From NCBI RefSeq assembly GCF_051961495.1, contig NZ_JBQCDF010000004.1, positions 1 to 26,845 on the forward strand: 26,845 bases of DNA. Reading direction: 5' to 3'. Positions 22,572-26,845 of this stretch are shown one piece after another. The notes below the pieces were generated by a model. The model searched no databases. It was not told the origin of the DNA and saw only the letters and a program-made list of their open reading frames with translations. The DNA is from Cytophaga sp051961495. GTDB taxonomy: Bacteria > Bacteroidota > Bacteroidia > Cytophagales > Cytophagaceae. Each line of letters begins with the position of its first letter. Position 1 is the stretch's first letter. The position numbers and the translations under genes were made by a program.

Positions 22572-23909
22572 ATGAAAAAAGCTCTGGTCGCATTCCTGTT
22601 TTCTATTATTCATTTTTCCGGTTTCAGCCAGGCAGACACTACCATGTTGTTGTCAGATGCCACTGTACAGATCGAAGCCACAAATGCTATCAACAATCTT
22701 TACAATTTCAAATTTGATGAGGCAGAAGCATACTTCCTTCGCATTACGGCACAATACCCGGAACATCCGCTACCATCATTCCTTATGGCATTGAGCAATT
22801 GGTGGAAGATGATGCCTTATATAGATAATGAAGATTATACAAACAACTATGAAAAAGAATTTCTTCAATACATAGATATTTCTATAGAAAAAGGTGAAAA
22901 GATTTTTAAGAAGGATGATAACAATATTGAAGCTGCCTTTTTCCTATGTGCTGCACATGGATTTAAAGGGCGTTACTATTCTGAAAATAAAAGTTATGTA
23001 AAAGCTGCTTTTGAAGGAAAAAGCGCGCTGCATTATTTAACCTTCACCCGTGGCAAGGGTGTCTTAAGCCCGGAGTTTTTATTTGGTGAGTCCATCTTCA
23101 ATTATTATTCTGAATGGATCAAAGGAGAATATCCTTTGCTGAAACCCCTTGTTGCTTTATTTCCCAAAGGCAATAAAGCACTCGGATTATCTCAGCTGAA
23201 AGAATGCGCGACCAATGCATTCTATACACGAACAGAAGCTCAGTATTTCCTGCTGCGGATCTATACAAATGAAGAGAACAATCCCAGAGCAGCGTTCCCA
23301 TATGCAAAGTATTTAGCAGAAAGCTTCCCCGACAATCCATACTTCCAGCGCGTATATGCACGCCTTACCTGGGAACTGGGTCAATACGACGTATGTGAGA
23401 AAGTATGTTATGATATTAATTATAAAGTAAATATCGGCATGCCGGGCTATGAAGAAAACACCGGCAGACAAGCGAGCTATTTCCTGGGAAGATTGCTGTA
23501 TGAAAAAGGCGATCTGGAAAAATCGAAATTCTACTTATCAAAAACGGCTGCGTTTGCCGAGTCAGGCAACATGACCAAAATGGGTTATTCCCTATCGGCA
23601 TATTATTATCTGGGACTGATTGAAAAAAGAGCGGGCAATACCGGCGACGCTGAAAAATATTTATTGAAAGTAATTGAACACGGCGAAGACAAAGACGATA
23701 ACGGAGCGATCTATAATTACTCCTATGCTTCTTATCAACTTGGTGATCTCTATGAAAACCAGAAAAAATATAAAGAAGCTAATCAATCATACAAAGACGC
23801 CATGAAGCGGGTTGAAAAACTGGATCCGGCACTTTACTCCAATACAATTGCTGAAGTAACAAAGAATTCCCAGGCAGGGATTGATCGTATAAAAAAAATT
23901 AAGAAATAG
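22572..23909 (+). CDS. Secreted tetratricopeptide-repeat protein
   Basis: From ATG 22572 the protein has 445 residues. MKKALVAFLFSIIHFSGFSQ is a clear Sec signal peptide, with cleavage likely near SQ-AD, so it is periplasmic or surface-located. The rest is helical with TPR-like units: NLYNFKFDEAEAYFLRITAQ near the start, RQASYFLGRLLYEKGDLEKS, AYYYLGLIEKRAGNTGDAEK and ASYQLGDLYENQKKYKEANQ toward the end. TPR proteins are scaffolds, so no enzymatic role is suggested. A TTG at 22554 would add six residues before the signal peptide; the ATG is preferred. It is divergent from the peptidase (90 bases) and its stop overlaps the Lrp gene by 11 bases. Confidence 0.85.
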   Translation: MKKALVAFLFSIIHFSGFSQADTTMLLSDATVQIEATNAINNLYNFKFDEAEAYFLRITAQYPEHPLPSFLMALSNWWKMMPYIDNEDYTNNYEKEFLQYIDISIEKGEKIFKKDDNNIEAAFFLCAAHGFKGRYYSENKSYVKAAFEGKSALHYLTFTRGKGVLSPEFLFGESIFNYYSEWIKGEYPLLKPLVALFPKGNKALGLSQLKECATNAFYTRTEAQYFLLRIYTNEENNPRAAFPYAKYLAESFPDNPYFQRVYARLTWELGQYDVCEKVCYDINYKVNIGMPGYEENTGRQASYFLGRLLYEKGDLEKSKFYLSKTAAFAESGNMTKMGYSLSAYYYLGLIEKRAGNTGDAEKYLLKVIEHGEDKDDNGAIYNYSYASYQLGDLYENQKKYKEANQSYKDAMKRVEKLDPALYSNTIAEVTKNSQAGIDRIKKIKK

Positions 23910-24366
23910 GCATTACCTTAGAATCCTTATAAGTAGAAAGGATAATCATGGATTGCATATTTCCGATTTCTTCTATGTCAACAAGTTTATCCAGAATTAA
24001 CTTCTGATACGAATTAATATCCTTTGCGAGGATTTTTAACAGAAAATCGCCGGAGCCGGTAATATGGTGACATTCCACCACCTCTGGTATGGCATTCATC
24101 TGATTTACAAAAGACATGATCTGATGTTTTTTATGCCCTGACAAGGACACGGATACGAAAACCGCGGTTCCAATACCCAGCAATTCACGTTCAACTTCCG
24201 CATGGTAGCTTTTGATAACTCCCATATTTTCGAGCTTACGAACACGTTCCAGGGTTGGTGCTGGTGACAATCCAATCTCAGTAGCTAACTGAGAATTGGT
24301 GATTTTCGCATTCGCTTGAAGAATCTCAAGGATTTTTTTATCGATGGAATCCAATTTAATACTCAT
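23899..24366 (-). CDS. Lrp/AsnC family transcriptional regulator
   Basis: Lrp/AsnC proteins bind DNA as dimers or octamers and respond to amino acids. The 155-residue length is standard. The N-terminal helix-turn-helix is LDSIDKKILEILQANAKITN then LATEIGLSPAPTLERVRKLE (5-49). The C-terminal RAM ligand domain includes the GSGDFLLKILAKDINSYQKL segment (about 104-123), the usual place of the effector-binding loop. It is monocistronic, convergent with the TPR gene and divergent from the membrane gene at 24441 (74 bases between). Regulation of that neighbour is possible but unproven; targets and ligand are unknown. Confidence 0.95.
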   Translation of the reverse strand: MSIKLDSIDKKILEILQANAKITNSQLATEIGLSPAPTLERVRKLENMGVIKSYHAEVERELLGIGTAVFVSVSLSGHKKHQIMSFVNQMNAIPEVVECHHITGSGDFLLKILAKDINSYQKLILDKLVDIEEIGNMQSMIILSTYKDSKVMPIS

Positions 24367-24440
24367 TATTGACAGGTTTATTGCCCAAGATACAATTTAT
24401 TCATTAATTTCAAGAATATTAAATATAGCAAACTTTTAAA

Positions 24441-25853
24441 ATGGGCTACCAGAAAATTTCGGCTTACGAGCTCTCAATCAGCAAAAACCTGATTGCGTCG
24501 TACGAATATTTTTTATTACCTGTTTACATTTTCCTGTTTTTAGTAGCAACCCGTATCATTGTTGAACTTTTTTACAAAGACCAGACCATACGGAAATATA
24601 TCTATACAGGGCTCTCATTAAAAATCATAGGTGGTATTTTTGTTACCCTCGTTTTTAATTTTTTCTACAAAGGCGGTGATATCGGCACTTATTACAACGA
24701 GGGCAGAATTCTGGCGAATCTGATTTTAGAGAAACCAGCATACATTTTCCGGATATTCTTTTACAGTCCTTCCGGCAACGACACTGAACTGAAGAATCTT
24801 TTTCTGGGCATGCATTACATCAATGCTACCGACACACTCATCATCCTTAAGATTACAGCATTTATAAATCTTTTTACCTTTAATTCTTATCTGATAACAA
24901 CATTCTTCTTTAGTTATATCTCTTTCTGGTGCATATGGAAATTTGTTACCTTACTATTTGAAATTTATCCGAATCATAAAAAATATGTTGTGTGGGCATT
25001 TTTTTTCACTCCCAGCCTCATTGTTTGGGGCAGCGGTATATTGAAAGACACAATTTGTTTTTCATCCCTTTGCATCATTCATTATTATTTATACAGAATT
25101 TTTATCAAGAAGAATTTCCATTTCATGTATTTGTTTTATATTCTTTTCACAGGCTACATCATACTTACCATTAAGCTATATATATTACTGGCATACGCGC
25201 CATGCTTTTCATTCATGGTTACCCAAAATTATAAAGCAGGCATACAAAATAATTTATTAAGAGCCATGGTTGCACCATTTGTAATTGTTTTAGCTCTGGT
25301 GGTGAGTTATGTATTGGTTACTCAGCTGGGCGCACAAAAAGAACGTTTCTCCAACGAAAAGATTCTGCAGACAGCAAAAATACAGCGTGAATATATTCAT
25401 GCGATTTCTTTAAACTCCAGCGGCTCTACCTATGACCTGGGAGAAATGGATGGCAGTATATTAAGCTATATCACAAAGATTCCAACGGCCATCAATGCAA
25501 GTTTATTCAGACCTTATTTATGGGAAGCAAGAAATCCCATCATGCTTTTGTCTGCCCTTGAGTCAAGCCTGCTTCTGTATTTAACACTCCGGCTACTCTA
25601 TAAAAGAAAATTCAAAAACACACTGGCACTTTTAGCAACAGATTCAAACCTGCAATTCTTTTTAATATTTGGTTTGATGTTTTCTTTTTTTGTAGGAGTA
25701 ACTACCTATAACTTCGGCAGTCTGGTTCGCTATAAAATACAAGGCTATCCGTTTTATATTGCAGCGATCCTGTTGCTGTATTATTTACAGGAAGAAGAAA
25801 ATAAAAAATTCAAACGTAAAAAAATGTACATACCTGCAGCTGTTACTGAATAA
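24441..25853 (+). CDS. Polytopic membrane protein, possible EpsG-like / glycan-assembly protein
   Basis: I do not recognise a defined family. The 470 residues contain about ten membrane helices and end in a short Lys/Arg-rich tail. The segment FTPSLIVWGSGILKDTICFS (about residues 190-209) resembles the pattern seen in EpsG-like and related polysaccharide membrane proteins, where a helix ends in a KE/KD pair. A soluble outer loop lies near residues 295-350 (QKERFSNEKILQTAKIQREY). ATG 24441 is the natural start. The downstream opposing gene is a GT4 glycosyltransferase and their ends overlap by 11 bases. A role in surface polysaccharide synthesis is a guess from this pattern and neighbour. Confidence 0.6.
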   Translation: MGYQKISAYELSISKNLIASYEYFLLPVYIFLFLVATRIIVELFYKDQTIRKYIYTGLSLKIIGGIFVTLVFNFFYKGGDIGTYYNEGRILANLILEKPAYIFRIFFYSPSGNDTELKNLFLGMHYINATDTLIILKITAFINLFTFNSYLITTFFFSYISFWCIWKFVTLLFEIYPNHKKYVVWAFFFTPSLIVWGSGILKDTICFSSLCIIHYYLYRIFIKKNFHFMYLFYILFTGYIILTIKLYILLAYAPCFSFMVTQNYKAGIQNNLLRAMVAPFVIVLALVVSYVLVTQLGAQKERFSNEKILQTAKIQREYIHAISLNSSGSTYDLGEMDGSILSYITKIPTAINASLFRPYLWEARNPIMLLSALESSLLLYLTLRLLYKRKFKNTLALLATDSNLQFFLIFGLMFSFFVGVTTYNFGSLVRYKIQGYPFYIAAILLLYYLQEEENKKFKRKKMYIPAAVTE

Positions 25854-26845
25854 CCTTTTCAATAATCGTCAAATACTGATCTTTATTGGCATTTATTGAA
25901 TAATGCTCCACTATATTTTTTCTACCGTTCGTTCCCAATGTTTTCCTCAAGTCTGCCCGCTCAAAAAGATCTGATAATGCCTGAAGCCATTCTTCTTCTG
26001 TTGTAACCAGCAAGCCTGATTTTCCATTTTCTATGATTCGGAGATTTGCACCAAGAGCCGTAGCTACCGTTGGAATTCCCAATGCCATATACTGCAATGC
26101 TTTTAATCCGCTCTTGCCATATACCCATTGTTCGTTTAGCGGCAAGGGATAGACGCCAATATCTATACGCTGCAAAGTTGCCACTTCTATCTTCTCATCA
26201 AACGGAACAACTTCTATATTCAGGCCTTCAATCACACATTCCTGCACACCAAATATTAAAATCCTGAATGTATATTTTTCTTTCAGCTTAAGCAGAATAT
26301 CTTTTAATAAAGCAAAATATTTTAATGTACTGTGACTGCCGGACCAACCAATAACGAGTTCGTTTTTATTGTCATAGCTATTAACAGGAATGTATGTATC
26401 TGTATTGATCGTCGATGAAATATCTGTCACCTGATCATTATGTTCAAGTGCAAATTCTTTTAAATATGGTGTACATACAATCACCTGCCTTGCATACTTC
26501 ATTAAAAAAGTATACTTCTCCGGCCGCTTCAGCAAAGAGACCATGCTATTCACCTTTGACGTGTTGCCAAGAAAAACCAGGTCGTCGATATCATAAATAA
26601 CATTAGGATTGAGCCATAGATAAAGCCTTTCAAGAACCGGATATCCAAATGGCGTAACATTAAGAAATATATATATGCCATCATAAAATGGCAAAAAAGG
26701 TAACAGAATAAGTCGCCTTATATATCCGTAAACCGTCCAGAAAATTTTTTCAAACACATTGCCTTTTTTGTAAACAATATTCCAGAAACGGTCAGACATA
26801 AATGGCTTCACATCGATCTCTATTCCATTGCTTCTCAAATACGAA
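25843..26845 (-). CDS. GT4 family glycosyltransferase, N-terminus beyond the window
   Basis: The protein has a GT-B glycosyltransferase layout: N-lobe text GIEIDVKPFMSDRFW near the start, NPNVIYDIDDLVFLG in the middle, ELVIGWSGSHSTLKYFALLK at the lobe junction, and the C-lobe donor site GKSGLKALQYMALGIPTVAT then IENGKSGLL. This is typical of GT4 enzymes that build surface polysaccharide. The frame is open to the right edge, and the in-window TTG at 26838 starts inside the conserved N-lobe. The real start therefore lies outside, and about 40-60 residues are probably missing. Its stop overlaps the end of the opposing membrane gene by 11 bases. Donor and acceptor unknown. Confidence 0.85.
   Translation of the reverse strand, partial: SYLRSNGIEIDVKPFMSDRFWNIVYKKGNVFEKIFWTVYGYIRRLILLPFLPFYDGIYIFLNVTPFGYPVLERLYLWLNPNVIYDIDDLVFLGNTSKVNSMVSLLKRPEKYTFLMKYARQVIVCTPYLKEFALEHNDQVTDISSTINTDTYIPVNSYDNKNELVIGWSGSHSTLKYFALLKDILLKLKEKYTFRILIFGVQECVIEGLNIEVVPFDEKIEVATLQRIDIGVYPLPLNEQWVYGKSGLKALQYMALGIPTVATALGANLRIIENGKSGLLVTTEEEWLQALSDLFERADLRKTLGTNGRKNIVEHYSINANKDQYLTIIEKVIQ

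Noticed and set aside
22482..22613. N-terminal extension of the M42 peptidase
   Set aside because: The extra 44 residues have no family similarity and cross the start of the divergent TPR gene; ATG 22481 fits the family N-terminus.

Overview
The window looks like ordinary chromosome from a Bacteroidota member, most like the Cytophaga/Cytophagales group. The evidence is the protein flavour, moderate A+T content, almost no Shine-Dalgarno sequences, and several -7 promoter boxes of the Bacteroidota type TAnnTTTG (pyrR, thrA, adk). I would guess Cytophaga hutchinsonii or a close relative, but that is from memory and untested. No rRNA, tRNA, CRISPR array, transposase or phage gene was recognised.

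Layout. 1-317 holds no gene I can support. 318-2266 (minus strand) carries pyrR-pyrB and an EVE-domain protein. 2448-5128 (plus) carries a PolX-like protein with a degenerate polymerase domain and an intact PHP domain, then a GT9 heptosyltransferase-like gene, ending in a strong terminator shared with a convergent cold-shock gene (5181-5372). 5619-10781 (plus) is a membrane glycosylation cluster: a GT-C enzyme whose N-terminus is split by an apparent frameshift, a polyprenyl-phosphate GT2, and two more multi-spanning proteins. A paralogue of one of these, with an added jelly-roll-like C-terminus, lies on the opposite strand (10805-12655). 12765-17645 (minus) is the threonine operon thrA-thrB-thrC, with a terminator at its end. 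17857-21409 (minus) holds grpE-dnaJ, obgE and adk. 21573-26845 holds an M42-type peptidase, a secreted TPR protein, an Lrp/AsnC regulator, a polytopic membrane protein and a partial GT4 glycosyltransferase that runs off the right edge.

How the genes work together. The GT2 probably makes a lipid-phosphate-linked sugar that the neighbouring GT-C enzymes use outside the inner membrane. ThrA, ThrB and ThrC take aspartate to threonine, except for aspartate-semialdehyde dehydrogenase, which is not in the window. GrpE and DnaJ are DnaK co-chaperones; dnaK is not here.

The most unusual signal lies between genes. At least five intergenic spots hold degenerate tandem repeats with a strict 7-base period. 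Two sequence families are seen (GCTTTAA/GCCTTAG-like and TTTACAC-like), and at four spots the heptads form two opposed arms that give 9 to 15 bp perfect inverted repeats. Next to one array is a separate REP-like cluster with a perfect 30-bp palindrome. These elements are not explained by any gene here and are the best candidates for something under-described.
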